DNA of 64,000 bases from Oscillibacter sp. (GTDB lineage Bacteria; Bacillota; Clostridia; Oscillospirales; Oscillospiraceae). Shown here piece after piece: positions 21,707 to 31,330 of this stretch. The stretch is taken from the NCBI GenBank assembly GCA_022652815.1, contig JALCRR010000001.1, positions 1-64,000 of the forward strand, given 5' to 3'. Position 1 is the first letter of the stretch. Each line of letters starts with the position of its first letter. Both the position numbers and the translations under genes were made by a program. Below the pieces are notes generated by a model that was not told where the DNA came from, ran no database searches, and was given only the letters and a program-made list of their open reading frames with translations.

Positions 21707-21710
21707 AAGA

Positions 21711-21742
21711 AAGGACGCTGTGCGAAAGCACAGCGCCCTTGT
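21711..21742. terminator. Terminator between convergent YfcC and degV genes
   Basis: GGACGCTGTGC-gaaa-GCACAGCGCCC. Confidence 0.7.
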
Positions 21743-21751
21743 TCAATCCGT

Positions 21752-22597
21752 TTAATAGCCCAGAATTAGGCCGTTTTTCATGGCGTAAAAGCTGGTCAGT
21801 CCCCGGCAGGAGAGAATGGACACGTCCTTCACCGGAAGCTCTTTCAAGATCAGCTCCTTGAGCTTCAGCGCTCCGGCGAGGTTTTCGCAGTTGGCGATGC
21901 AGACCTCCATGCCGGTGCAGTCCTTGCTGGTACGCATTTGCTCCACAATGGCTTGATAGGTTTTCACTTCGCCGCGAGCCTTGCCCGCCACGTGGATGGA
22001 GCCTTGCGGCGTTGCATCTGCGATGATGTGAATGCCTAGCGAGTGCAGCAGGCTGCCCACCAAAGGCCGCATGCGCCCGTTTTTAATCAAGTTGTCGTAG
22101 TTTTCCAGCGTAAAGACCGTGCGCAGCGATGCTTGATAAATCCGCAGCTCCGTGCAGACCTGCTCAAAGTCCGGCTCGTCCGTGGCCTCCAGCAGCTGCT
22201 GCGCCCGACGAGCCAGCAAGACCAGAGGACCTGCGGCAGAGCGGGAGTCAATCACGCAAATTTTCTTCTCGGGATGCTCCTCCAGCACCAGATCCCGCCC
22301 CATCACGGCGGCGTTGTACGTGCCGGAAAGAGCGGAGGAAATGGTGATGCAAATGGAGCAGTCCGCCTGCTCAAAAGCCGCAGCGAAGGTCGCGGGGGAG
22401 GGGCAGGCCGTGCCGGAAGAACCCTTCTCGGCGTTCATCGCCTCAAGCAGGGCAGGGACGTTGATCGTCTCATCATCCGTAAATTCTTCCGCACCCACGT
22501 TTATCCGCAGAGGAACCGACGTCAAAAAGAGACGATCCGGCTGCAAAACGGTGGTTTTCAGATCAGCACTGCTGTCACAGACAATATTATAAGTCAT
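21752..22597 (-). CDS. DegV family (fatty-acid-binding) protein
   Basis: IVCDSSADL N-terminus, SGTYNAAVMG, CVIDSRSAAGP. Confidence 0.9.
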   Translation of the reverse strand: MTYNIVCDSSADLKTTVLQPDRLFLTSVPLRINVGAEEFTDDETINVPALLEAMNAEKGSSGTACPSPATFAAAFEQADCSICITISSALSGTYNAAVMGRDLVLEEHPEKKICVIDSRSAAGPLVLLARRAQQLLEATDEPDFEQVCTELRIYQASLRTVFTLENYDNLIKNGRMRPLVGSLLHSLGIHIIADATPQGSIHVAGKARGEVKTYQAIVEQMRTSKDCTGMEVCIANCENLAGALKLKELILKELPVKDVSILSCRGLTSFYAMKNGLILGY

Positions 22598-22832
22598 TTC
22601 TAACTCCTTAAAATCTGGTTTACAATATCATATTTAACCACAATTTGCTTGCTTTGTCAACAGAAAAGAAATGAGGAAGGGCGGCATCGTGAATGAGAAA
22701 GCTTGCGTTTTGGGGCAAGCTATGCTATATTCTGCATTGTATAAATTTTGCCGAAATCCGCGAATCATGCGTAAAATGTGCCCCGCACAGACGCGTTCGC
22801 GAAAAATATTTTAGGATTTTACGGAGTATACC

Positions 22833-23681
22833 ATGGAAAAAACAGCGATTGTTGCAGATACAAACAGCGGACTGACACCCCAACAGGCCGATTCACTGGG
22901 CATTTACCTGCTGCCCATGCCGTTTTTGATTGACGGGGAGCAGTACCTGGAGGGGCAGAACTGCCCGGCGGAAGTGTTTTTTGAAAAGCTCCGCGCCGGT
23001 GCGGATGTCTCCACGTCTCAGCCCTCTCCCGGCAGCATTGCCATCCTGTGGGACAGGCTGCTGCGAAAATATGACCGGATTTTGCATTTTCCCATGTCCT
23101 CCACGCTGTCCGGTTCCTGCCAGACGGCACGCGCCATGGCGCTTGAATACCCCGGCCGGGTCTTTGTGGTGGACAACCGCCGCGTCTCCGTTACGCTGTA
23201 TCAGTCCATTCTGCAGGCCAAGCGCCTGCTGGAGGGCGGAATGCCCGCGGCGGACGTGTGGAAAACGATCGAGGAGGAAAGTGCAGAGCAGAGCATTTAC
23301 CTCGCCGTGAATACGCTGGCCTACCTTAAAAAGAGCGGGCGCGTGACCCCAGCGGCTGCGGCCATGGCCAGCGTTTTAAACCTGAAGCCGGTGCTGCAGA
23401 TTCAAGGCGGCAAGTTGGACGCCTATAAAAAGGTGCGGGGCATGGCCGCTGCCCGGCAGACCATGCTGGCGGCGATGAAGGAAGATCTTGCAAACCGCTT
23501 TGCCGGAGAGGACATGGCGCTGTTTGCCGTCTACTCCGGAAAAATGGAGGACGGCGCCGCCTGGCAGAAGATTGTGCAGGGGGAATTCCCCGACCGGGAG
23601 GTGGAGTTTGCCGCTCTGCCGCTGAGCATCTGCTGCCATGTGGGCGACGGAGTACAGGCCATCGCTTGTGCAAAAAAATAA
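22833..23681 (+). CDS. DegV family (fatty-acid-binding) protein
   Basis: AIVADTNSGLTPQQADSLGIYLLPMPFLIDGEQY, STLSGSCQTARA, VFVVDNRRVS. Confidence 0.9.
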   Translation: MEKTAIVADTNSGLTPQQADSLGIYLLPMPFLIDGEQYLEGQNCPAEVFFEKLRAGADVSTSQPSPGSIAILWDRLLRKYDRILHFPMSSTLSGSCQTARAMALEYPGRVFVVDNRRVSVTLYQSILQAKRLLEGGMPAADVWKTIEEESAEQSIYLAVNTLAYLKKSGRVTPAAAAMASVLNLKPVLQIQGGKLDAYKKVRGMAAARQTMLAAMKEDLANRFAGEDMALFAVYSGKMEDGAAWQKIVQGEFPDREVEFAALPLSICCHVGDGVQAIACAKK

Positions 23682-23694
23682 AAGAAGTAATGAA

Positions 23695-23730
23695 GCGGCC
23701 TTCGGTTAAATCCGAAGGCCGCCTTTTTGC
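23695..23730 (+). terminator. Intrinsic terminator
   Basis: GCGGCCTTCGG-ttaaat-CCGAAGGCCGC then CTTTTT. Confidence 0.8.
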
Positions 23731-23795
23731 GCCGGTATTTTGACCATAAATTGTCGCTTTTGCCATAGAATCGTGCATCAAAAATATTTTATAAT

Positions 23796-23870
23796 AACCA
23801 CAAGATGTGGTATTGCAATTTTTAATACTGCCAAGATTTAGTTAACAAATGGGATTACATGTGCTATGAT
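23796..23870 (+). promoter_or_regulatory. nrdDG promoter with two candidate NrdR boxes
   Basis: Box cores CAAGATGTGG (23801-23810) and CAAGATTTAG (23832-23841) are 31 bp apart; TTAACA (23842) -N17- TATGAT (23865). Confidence 0.65.
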
Positions 23871-23958
23871 AAACCCGCTGTATGATTTGCAGCTATGAAA
23901 AAAATATGCCCGCCTGCGGGCGGACTGAAAAACAAGCGGCTGGATGAGGAGAGAGACT

Positions 23959-26166
23959 ATGAAAATTATTAAGAGAAACGGACAGGAAGCGGTTTTTGAT
24001 CGGGAAAAAATTGCGCGGGCGATTCAAAAAGCCAGCGCGGCGGTGGCTGCGCAGGATCAAGTGACGGAGGCTCTTGCAGAGCAAATTGCCTGTGACATCG
24101 AGCGGGAGTGCGCCGCCAAGAGCGGAACGGTCAGCGTGGAAGCCGTGCAGGACATGGTGGAAGACAGCCTAATGAAGGCGGGCTGCTTCAATCTGGCCCG
24201 CACCTATATCACCTATCGTTACACCCACGAGCTGCGCCGGGAGAATACGACGGACGCCAAGATTCTTTCCATCGTCTCCCGCACCTCGGAGGAGGCCAAG
24301 ACCGAAAACTCCAACAAGGACCCGGACATTGTCTCCGTCATGCGGGACTATGTGGCGGGCACAGTTTCCCGCGACATTACGGAGCGCGTCCTCCTGCCGG
24401 AGGAAATCGTGCAGGCCCATCGGGACGGCATCATCCACTTCCATGACAGTGACTATTATCTCCAGCCCATGCACAACTGCTGCCTCGTCAATCTGGAGGA
24501 TATGTTGCAAAACGGCACGGTCATCAGCGGCGTGAAGATTGAAAAGCCCCACAGCTTTTCCACCGCCTGCAACATCGCCACCCAGATCATCGCCCAGGTG
24601 GCCTCCTCCCAGTACGGCGGCCAGACCATCAGCTTGACCCACCTTGCCCCGTTTGTGGACATCAGCCGTCAAAAGCTGCGCAAAGCCGTCACGCAGGAAC
24701 TGGCGGAGCTTGGACTGGACACCGCAAAGCCGGAGGTGCAGGAAAAGATCAACGACATGGCCGAAAAGCGGACGCTGGAGGAGATCAAAAAGGGCGTGCA
24801 GACCATCCAGTATCAAGTGGTCACGCTTCAGACCACCAACGGTCAGGCACCGTTCATCTCGGTCAATATGTATTTAAATGAGTGCGGCGATGACGAGCAG
24901 CTGCGCCACGATCTGGCGCTGATTATCGAGCAGACGCTGCGCCAGCGCATTCAAGGCGTGAAAAACCGGGAGGGCGTCTGGGTGACGCCGGCATTCCCCA
25001 AGCTGCTGTACGTGCTGGAGCCGGACAACATCGAGGAGGGCACGAAATACTGGTATCTCACCGAGCTTGCTGCCAAGTGTACCGCCAAGCGCATGGTGCC
25101 GGATTATATCTCCGAGAAGAAGATGCTGGAATACAAGATCGACGCCAACGGCGACGGCCATTGCTATCCCTGCATGGGCTGCCGCAGCTTCTTGACGCCG
25201 TATGTGGACGAGGACAAGAAGCCCAAGTATTACGGCCGCTTCAACCAAGGCGTTGTCACCATCAACCTGCCGGACGCGGCACTGTCCTCCGGCGGTGATG
25301 TGGACAAATTCTGGAAGATTTTTGACGAGCGGCTGGAGCTGTGCTACCGCGCACTGATGTGCCGCCACAACCGACTGATGGGCACTCCCAGCGACGTGGC
25401 ACCCATTTTGTGGCAGGACGGCGCGCTGGCCCGTCTCGCTCCCGGCGAGACCATCGACAAGCTGCTCTTTAACGGCTATTCCACCATTTCTCTGGGCTAT
25501 GCCGGCCTTTACGAGTGCGTCAAATACATGACCGGCCACTCCCATACCGAGGAGGAGGCCAAGCCCTTTGCCCTGGCTGTCATGCAAAAGATGAACGACA
25601 AGTGCAAGGAGTGGAAGGCGAAGGAGCACATGGACTTCTCCCTTTACGGCACACCGCTGGAATCCACCACCTACAAGTTTGCCCAGAGTTTGCAGCGCCG
25701 CTTTGGCATCGTCAAGGACGTGACCGACCACGGCTATGTTACAAACTCCTATCATGTCAGCGTGCGGGAAAAGATGTCCGCTTTTGATAAGCTGTCCTTT
25801 GAAAGCGAATTCCAGCGCCTGTCTCCCGGTGGCGCCATCAGCTATGTGGAAGTGCCCAACATGCAGAATAATATCGAGGGCGTGCTGGCCATTATTCGCT
25901 TTATCTACGACGACATCCAGTATGCAGAGCTGAACACCAAGTCCGATTACTGTATGAAGTGCGGCTATGACGGCGAGATCAAGATTGTGGAGGATGACGG
26001 CAAGCTGGTATGGGAGTGCCCGAAGTGCGGCAACCGCGACCAGCACCTCATGTCCGTTGCCCGCCGCACCTGCGGCTATATCGGCACCAACTTCTGGAAC
26101 CAGGGCCGCACGGAGGAAATCCGCGACCGCGTGTTGCACGTTGCCATTCCGGCCTTTGAGCGGTGA
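23959..26166 (+). CDS. nrdD: Anaerobic (class III) ribonucleoside-triphosphate reductase
   Basis: ATP-cone KIIKRNGQEAVFDREKIARAI, CMGCRSFLTPY, C-terminal CMKCGYDGEI...CPKCGNRD and RRTCGYIGTNFWNQGRTEEI. Confidence 0.96.
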   Translation: MKIIKRNGQEAVFDREKIARAIQKASAAVAAQDQVTEALAEQIACDIERECAAKSGTVSVEAVQDMVEDSLMKAGCFNLARTYITYRYTHELRRENTTDAKILSIVSRTSEEAKTENSNKDPDIVSVMRDYVAGTVSRDITERVLLPEEIVQAHRDGIIHFHDSDYYLQPMHNCCLVNLEDMLQNGTVISGVKIEKPHSFSTACNIATQIIAQVASSQYGGQTISLTHLAPFVDISRQKLRKAVTQELAELGLDTAKPEVQEKINDMAEKRTLEEIKKGVQTIQYQVVTLQTTNGQAPFISVNMYLNECGDDEQLRHDLALIIEQTLRQRIQGVKNREGVWVTPAFPKLLYVLEPDNIEEGTKYWYLTELAAKCTAKRMVPDYISEKKMLEYKIDANGDGHCYPCMGCRSFLTPYVDEDKKPKYYGRFNQGVVTINLPDAALSSGGDVDKFWKIFDERLELCYRALMCRHNRLMGTPSDVAPILWQDGALARLAPGETIDKLLFNGYSTISLGYAGLYECVKYMTGHSHTEEEAKPFALAVMQKMNDKCKEWKAKEHMDFSLYGTPLESTTYKFAQSLQRRFGIVKDVTDHGYVTNSYHVSVREKMSAFDKLSFESEFQRLSPGGAISYVEVPNMQNNIEGVLAIIRFIYDDIQYAELNTKSDYCMKCGYDGEIKIVEDDGKLVWECPKCGNRDQHLMSVARRTCGYIGTNFWNQGRTEEIRDRVLHVAIPAFER

Positions 26167-26171
26167 GGGGC

Positions 26172-26708
26172 ATGAACTACGCCCAAATTTTTGACTGCGA
26201 CTGCGGCAATGGCCCCGGTATGCGGGAAATCCTGTTCGTCAGCGGCTGCCGCCATCGGTGCGAGGGCTGCTTCAACGAGCAGGCGTGGGACTTTTCCTTC
26301 GGCGAACCGTTCACCAAGGACGTGGAGGAGCAGCTGCTCAAAAAGCTGTCGCCGTCCTATATTGCGGGGCTGACCCTGTTGGGCGGAGAGCCTATGGAGA
26401 TCGAAAACCAGCGGGGCCTACTGCCGTTTGCCAAGCGTGTGCGGGAACAATTTCCCAATAAGACCATTTGGCTTTTTTCCGGGTTCCTTTTTGAGGAGCT
26501 GACCGGGCAAAAGCCCTCCCGTTGCCGCTGTGAGGTGACGGACGAGCTGCTGGGCGCGTGTGACGTGCTGGTGGACGGGCCGTTCATCCTTGCCCAAAAG
26601 GACATTTCCCTCAAGTTCCGGGGCAGCACCAACCAGCGGGTGCTGGATTTGAAACGGTCCCTTGCGGCAAAGACTCCCGTCTGGCTGGCGGGTTACAGCG
26701 AGCCTTAA
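26172..26708 (+). CDS. nrdG: Anaerobic RNR activating protein (radical SAM)
   Basis: MREILFVSGCRHRCEGCFNEQAWDF radical-SAM CxxxxxxCxxC variant. Confidence 0.95.
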   Translation: MNYAQIFDCDCGNGPGMREILFVSGCRHRCEGCFNEQAWDFSFGEPFTKDVEEQLLKKLSPSYIAGLTLLGGEPMEIENQRGLLPFAKRVREQFPNKTIWLFSGFLFEELTGQKPSRCRCEVTDELLGACDVLVDGPFILAQKDISLKFRGSTNQRVLDLKRSLAAKTPVWLAGYSEP

Positions 26709-26718
26709 AAATGGTAAA

Positions 26719-26767
26719 AGGTGCAGCCTGTCGAAAAAGTTCTTTCGACAGGCTGTGCTTTTTTTGC
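26719..26767 (+). terminator. Intrinsic terminator after nrdG
   Basis: GCAGCCTGTCGAAA...TTTCGACAGGCTGTGC then T7. Confidence 0.85.
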
Positions 26768-26951
26768 GAAAATAGAAGCAAAATAGGAATGTTATTCGTT
26801 TTTCTGAAAAGAAGCACCATATCAGAGAATCTTTTGGCAATAAAATATGAAAAAGGACTGGAAATGTAAACAACAAAGGATTATAATCATTTGTCGTTCT
26901 CGATAGGCCAACCGGAAGAAGGCCTGTCGGACGAATGAAAGAGAGGATTGC

Positions 26952-28970
26952 ATGAAAAGAAAGTCCCTAAACATGGCTGCCTGTTCGCCGGAGGGAAAGC
27001 GGCGGTGGTGGCTGTCTGCATATCTGTGGGTGCCGGTGCTGGCCCTGCTGGACACGCTTGTGATCGAGGCGTTTAACCATAAAATATTTACGATGGGCTT
27101 TGCGGCTCTGACCCGGTTTGTGACCCAGTTTCCGCTGGCGTTTTTGACCAATTTGCTGCTGGTGCTGCTCACCTTGTCCCCGGCATTTTTCCTGCGCCGC
27201 CGGGCATTTTGGTGTACGCTGGTGTCGGCAATTTGGCTGATTGGCGGCGGCGTCAACGGCTTCATTCTGATGAGCCGCATGACCCCCTTTACAACGGCGG
27301 ATTTGACGGTGCTGAACACCGGTCTTGATACCCTGCCGAACTATATGTCTACGGGGTATATTATTCTGCTGGCCGTTTTACTGGTGGCGCTGCTGGCATT
27401 TTTGGTATTCCTGCTGATCTGGGGGCCAAAAAGCCGGGAAAAGCTGCCCCACCGCCTGCTGACGGGCGTTTGCGCGGTGGCGCTGTCCGCTCTGGCGCTG
27501 ACCGGCTGCTGGAAGCTGGCTTTCAAGGTCGATCAGCTGTCCACCTCCTTTGCAAACCTGGCCTTTGCCTATGACGATTACGGATTCCCGTACTGCTTTT
27601 TGCAGACCTGGCTGAACAAGGGCATCCGGGAGCCGAACGGCTACGATCAAGAGGATTTGGACCGCATCAAGGCGGAAATTGCAAAGGACGTGGAAAAAAA
27701 TGACCTTCCTGCGGCACAGACCGATGTGAACGTGGTCTATGTGCAGCTGGAATCCTTTATGGACCCGTCTGAAATTGAGGGACTGGAGCTCAGCGAGGAC
27801 GCCGTTCCCATCTGGCACGAGTTGGAGGAGAACTTCAGCTCCGGCTATCTCCATGTGCCCGTAGTGGGCGCCGGCACCGCCAATACGGAGTTTGAAATGC
27901 TGACGGGCATGTCCAGCAAGCTCTTTGGCCCCGGAGAGTACCCCTATAAGACCTGCTTGCAGGATCAGACGGCGGAATCCATTGCCTATGACCTGTCCGA
28001 ACTGGGCTATGCCACCCACGCAATTCACAACCACCGCGCCACATTCTATACCCGCAACATCGTATACGCCAATCTGGGCTTTGACGATTTTACGTCTCTG
28101 GAGTATATGCCCCGGGTACAGAGAACCCCCAAGGGCTGGTCCAAGGATTATGTCTTGACGAGCCAGATTGAAAATGCGCTGGACGCAACGGAGGATCAGC
28201 CGGATCTGGTCTTTACGGTTTCTGTTCAAGGTCACGGCAGCTATCCCACGGAGCCGGTCATTGAAAACCCGACCATCACCGTGACGAAGAGCCCCGCAAG
28301 TGTCAACCAATATTCTGCCGAATATTATGTCAACCAGATTCACGAGATGGATATTTTCATCGGCAATCTGATAGAGGAGCTCTCCGAGCGCAGCGAAAAA
28401 ACCATCTTGATTTTGTACGGCGATCACCTGCCGTCCTTGAATCTGGAAAAGAGCGATATGAAGTCCGGTTCCCTGTATGAAACCAAATACGTTATCTGGA
28501 ACAACTTCAATCTGCCCCAGGAGGATCAAGACATCTACGCCTATCAGCTCTCCGCCAAGGCGCTGGGCTCTATCGGAATCTCTCAAGGACTGTTCACCCA
28601 GTTCCACCAGTCCTGCAAGGATGAGCCCACCTATCGCACGGATCTGAAGGAATTGCAGTACGACACACTCTACGGGCAGGATTACCTCTATGGCGGCTCA
28701 TCCCCGTATGCGGCGACTGACATGAAGATGGGTGTTGCCAAGATCACCGCCACCGGCATGTATCAGCGGGACGGCTGCTGGTATATTCAAGGCATGAACT
28801 TCAGCCCCTACTGCAAGGTTGCGGTGGACGGCAAGATTCTCGACACCACCTATATCAACAACATGCTCCTGCGGATGAACGAGGATCCCGGCACCATGGA
28901 TATCCACGATCTGTCGATCAGCGTTGTGGACATGCACAAGGAAGTCCTTAGCGATACCGAGCTGGATTAA
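26952..28970 (+). CDS. ltaS-like: LTA synthase family membrane sulfatase
   Basis: N-terminal TM helices; VVYVQLESFMD, GAGTANTEFEMLTGMSS, ILYGDHLPSL. Confidence 0.88.
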   Translation: MKRKSLNMAACSPEGKRRWWLSAYLWVPVLALLDTLVIEAFNHKIFTMGFAALTRFVTQFPLAFLTNLLLVLLTLSPAFFLRRRAFWCTLVSAIWLIGGGVNGFILMSRMTPFTTADLTVLNTGLDTLPNYMSTGYIILLAVLLVALLAFLVFLLIWGPKSREKLPHRLLTGVCAVALSALALTGCWKLAFKVDQLSTSFANLAFAYDDYGFPYCFLQTWLNKGIREPNGYDQEDLDRIKAEIAKDVEKNDLPAAQTDVNVVYVQLESFMDPSEIEGLELSEDAVPIWHELEENFSSGYLHVPVVGAGTANTEFEMLTGMSSKLFGPGEYPYKTCLQDQTAESIAYDLSELGYATHAIHNHRATFYTRNIVYANLGFDDFTSLEYMPRVQRTPKGWSKDYVLTSQIENALDATEDQPDLVFTVSVQGHGSYPTEPVIENPTITVTKSPASVNQYSAEYYVNQIHEMDIFIGNLIEELSERSEKTILILYGDHLPSLNLEKSDMKSGSLYETKYVIWNNFNLPQEDQDIYAYQLSAKALGSIGISQGLFTQFHQSCKDEPTYRTDLKELQYDTLYGQDYLYGGSSPYAATDMKMGVAKITATGMYQRDGCWYIQGMNFSPYCKVAVDGKILDTTYINNMLLRMNEDPGTMDIHDLSISVVDMHKEVLSDTELD

Positions 28971-29018
28971 CTGCGGCGTTGCCGCGGGAATCCGGCGGCT
29001 GCCGAAAGCTGCGGCCCC

Positions 29019-29048
29019 CATTCTTTTTCGTCTTGCCGAAAAAGAATG
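29019..29048. repeat. Perfect 12-bp inverted repeat
   Basis: CATTCTTTTTCG-tcttgc-CGAAAAAGAATG. Confidence 0.8.
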
Positions 29049-29096
29049 CGCCTTGCATGGTGGAAGAAAAAGGCGCTTTGGACGCACCCCGCAAGG

Positions 29097-29130
29097 AAAA
29101 TCACCTGCCCGAAAAGGCAGGTGATTTTTT
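29097..29130. terminator. Strong bidirectional terminator-like hairpin
   Basis: AAAATCACCTGCC-cgaaaa-GGCAGGTGATTTTTT. Confidence 0.85.
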
Positions 29131-29432
29131 CGTGGGGACCTCGTGTCCGGGGATCGCACGGTGTGGTGCGGTGGTCATCCAACTCTTTGCCCGCGTCTTG
29201 CAGAAAACCCAGAAAAATTTGTGCTGCAAATTTGAAAGGCCTCTGCGTTATGTCCCGCGCGTTCCGCTGCGCTACGCGCTACCCGGAAAATCACGGTAAG
29301 CGCCAGCGGGAATCGGAGCAGAGACAATACGATTTTCTGCCCCAGACGAAAGCGAGTGAGTACTTTCGCGTCTACTGGATGCACCGAAGGTTTGCAGGAG
29401 ACTAACTTGAAGCGGTTTTCTTTTCCACCGCT

Positions 29433-29475
29433 GGCGGCCCATTTTCTTTTGCCAAGACAAAAGAAAATGGGGGGC
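29433..29475. repeat. Perfect 14-bp inverted repeat (palindromic intergenic element)
   Basis: CCCATTTTCTTTTG-ccaaga-CAAAAGAAAATGGG flanked by GGC/GCC. Confidence 0.8.
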
Positions 29476-29591
29476 CAGGTTCCCTCCGCGCAGCAGCGCG
29501 GATTCGCGCGGCAAGGCCGCGTCCTCTGCGGCGGAACGCCGCAGTTCTCCGCCGCCATCAAGCGGCGTATTCACGCAGGCGGTGATGTTTT

Positions 29592-30365
29592 TCAGTTTCC
29601 ACACTCAATGGAGATCTTGTTGAACATCCCCAGAATTTCGTCAATCGACGTGTTCTTCTTTTCTTCTCCGGCTTTGTCCAAAACCACATGCCCGTGATTC
29701 ATCATCAAAATCCGGTCGCCGTACTCCACGGCGTAGCGCAGGTTGTGGGTGACCATCATGGCGGTGAGCTGCTTTTCCCGCACCACCTTGTCGGTGAGTT
29801 GCATGATGATCTCGGCGGTTTTGGGGTCCAGCGCCGCGGTATGTTCGTCCAGAATCAGAAACTTCAGCGGCGTCATGGTTGCCATCACCAGCGCCACAGC
29901 TTGACGCTGACCGCCGGAGAGGGAACCCATTTTCACGTTCAGCTTATCCTCCAGCCCCAGACCGAGGGAAGCCAGCTCCGAACGGTAAAAATCCACGCGG
30001 CGGCGGTTGATGCCCCGGGTGAGCCCGTAGGAGCGACCCTTGTTGTCCGCCAGAGACAGATTTTCCAGCATGGTGAGATTGGGGCAGGTGCCGCTGGCGG
30101 GGTTCTGATACACGCGGCCCATGGTGATGTAGCGCTGATAGTCCGGCAGCTTCACAATGCTTTTCCCGCCCACCAGAATGTCGCCGCTGTCGGCGGGGAT
30201 GGAGCCGCAGATGAGGTTCAAAAGGGAGGTCTTGCCGGAGCCGTTGGAGCCGACGATGGCCACGAACTGCCCGTCGTCCACGGAGAGGGAGAAGTGGTCA
30301 AAAAGCCGCAGCTCCGTCACCGCACCGGCATTGTAGGTCTTGCAAATATCACGAACTTCAAGCAT
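29592..30365 (-). CDS. ABC transporter ATP-binding protein (TrpXYZ-type operon 1)
   Basis: VGSNGSGKTSLLNLICGS, LSGGQRQAVALVMA, LILDEHTAALDPKTA. Confidence 0.92.
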   Translation of the reverse strand: MLEVRDICKTYNAGAVTELRLFDHFSLSVDDGQFVAIVGSNGSGKTSLLNLICGSIPADSGDILVGGKSIVKLPDYQRYITMGRVYQNPASGTCPNLTMLENLSLADNKGRSYGLTRGINRRRVDFYRSELASLGLGLEDKLNVKMGSLSGGQRQAVALVMATMTPLKFLILDEHTAALDPKTAEIIMQLTDKVVREKQLTAMMVTHNLRYAVEYGDRILMMNHGHVVLDKAGEEKKNTSIDEILGMFNKISIECGN

Positions 30366-31242
30366 GGATAATCTCCTCTCCCTTCCGACCGGAGCACACC
30401 AGCACCAGCAAAAACAGCGCCGCGGTAATCAGCTTCAAGAGGTTTGCCGGCAGGCCGACGGAAATGGCCACCTGTATGCAGGCCTTGTACAGCACGCTGC
30501 CCACGATGACGGCGGTGGTGCCCTTCACAAAGCTCAGTCGGCGGAACAGCGTGATGCCGATGATGACCGTTGCCAGACCGAATACCAGCTGGCCAGTGCC
30601 CATGGTGGCGGAGAAGCTGCGCTGCTCGTGGCAGACGATGCACCCGGCCAGCGCCACCAGCGCGTTGGAAATCATTAAGCCCAGAATTTTCATATTGCCC
30701 ATGTTTTTCGCAAGGGTGGTGACCAGGGTGGAGTTATCGCCCACGGCACGCAGAAGCAGCCCCGATTTGGTGCGAAAATAGGCGTCCAGCACCAACTTGA
30801 CAACAACGACCACCACCAGCGTGACCGCCAACTTGCGCGCCAGCAGGGAAAGTCCGCCGAACAGCGCCATGGTGGGTGCGGCGGTAAAGATGGTGTCGCT
30901 GCTGCGATCCACTGTCAGATTGGAGCCGGCGATCTGCAAATTGATGGAAAACAGCGCCGTCTGCGTAATGATACCGGCCAGCAGGTTGCGCACGTGGAGC
31001 TTCACATGGATGATGCCGGTGGCAAGCCCGGAAAGCGCGCCTGCGGCGATGGCTGCCAGCAGCGTGAGGTAGGGGTTCGCACCCGCGACCAGCATCACGG
31101 CGGTGACGGCGGCGCCCAGCGGGAAGCTGCCATCCACCCCCAGATCGGGGAAGTCCAGAATGGTATAGGTGATGTACACGCCAAAGGAAATCAGCGCATA
31201 GATCAGCCCCTGCGTTAGGGTGCTGACAATCAGATCCAGCAT
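30358..31242 (-). CDS. ABC transporter permease (TrpXYZ-type operon 1)
   Basis: QGLIYALISFGVYITYTILDFPDLGVDGSFPLGAAV; paralogous to 33832..34809. Confidence 0.9.
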   Translation of the reverse strand: MLDLIVSTLTQGLIYALISFGVYITYTILDFPDLGVDGSFPLGAAVTAVMLVAGANPYLTLLAAIAAGALSGLATGIIHVKLHVRNLLAGIITQTALFSINLQIAGSNLTVDRSSDTIFTAAPTMALFGGLSLLARKLAVTLVVVVVVKLVLDAYFRTKSGLLLRAVGDNSTLVTTLAKNMGNMKILGLMISNALVALAGCIVCHEQRSFSATMGTGQLVFGLATVIIGITLFRRLSFVKGTTAVIVGSVLYKACIQVAISVGLPANLLKLITAALFLLVLVCSGRKGEEIIHA

Positions 31243-31282
31243 GGGGGTTCCTCCTTACTCAAAGCGGCGAAAAAATACGGTT

Positions 31283-31311
31283 CTCCCCTGCGACATTTTG
31301 CCGCAGGGGAG
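31283..31311 (-). other. Hairpin between SBP and permease genes
   Basis: CTCCCCTGCG...CGCAGGGGAG. Confidence 0.7.
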
Positions 31312-31330
31312 GGTGGATCGTTACCAAAAA

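Noticed and set aside
28971-29591. Small proteins in the palindrome-rich gap
   Set aside because: Overlapping ORFs in all frames, generated by inverted repeats; no family similarity.
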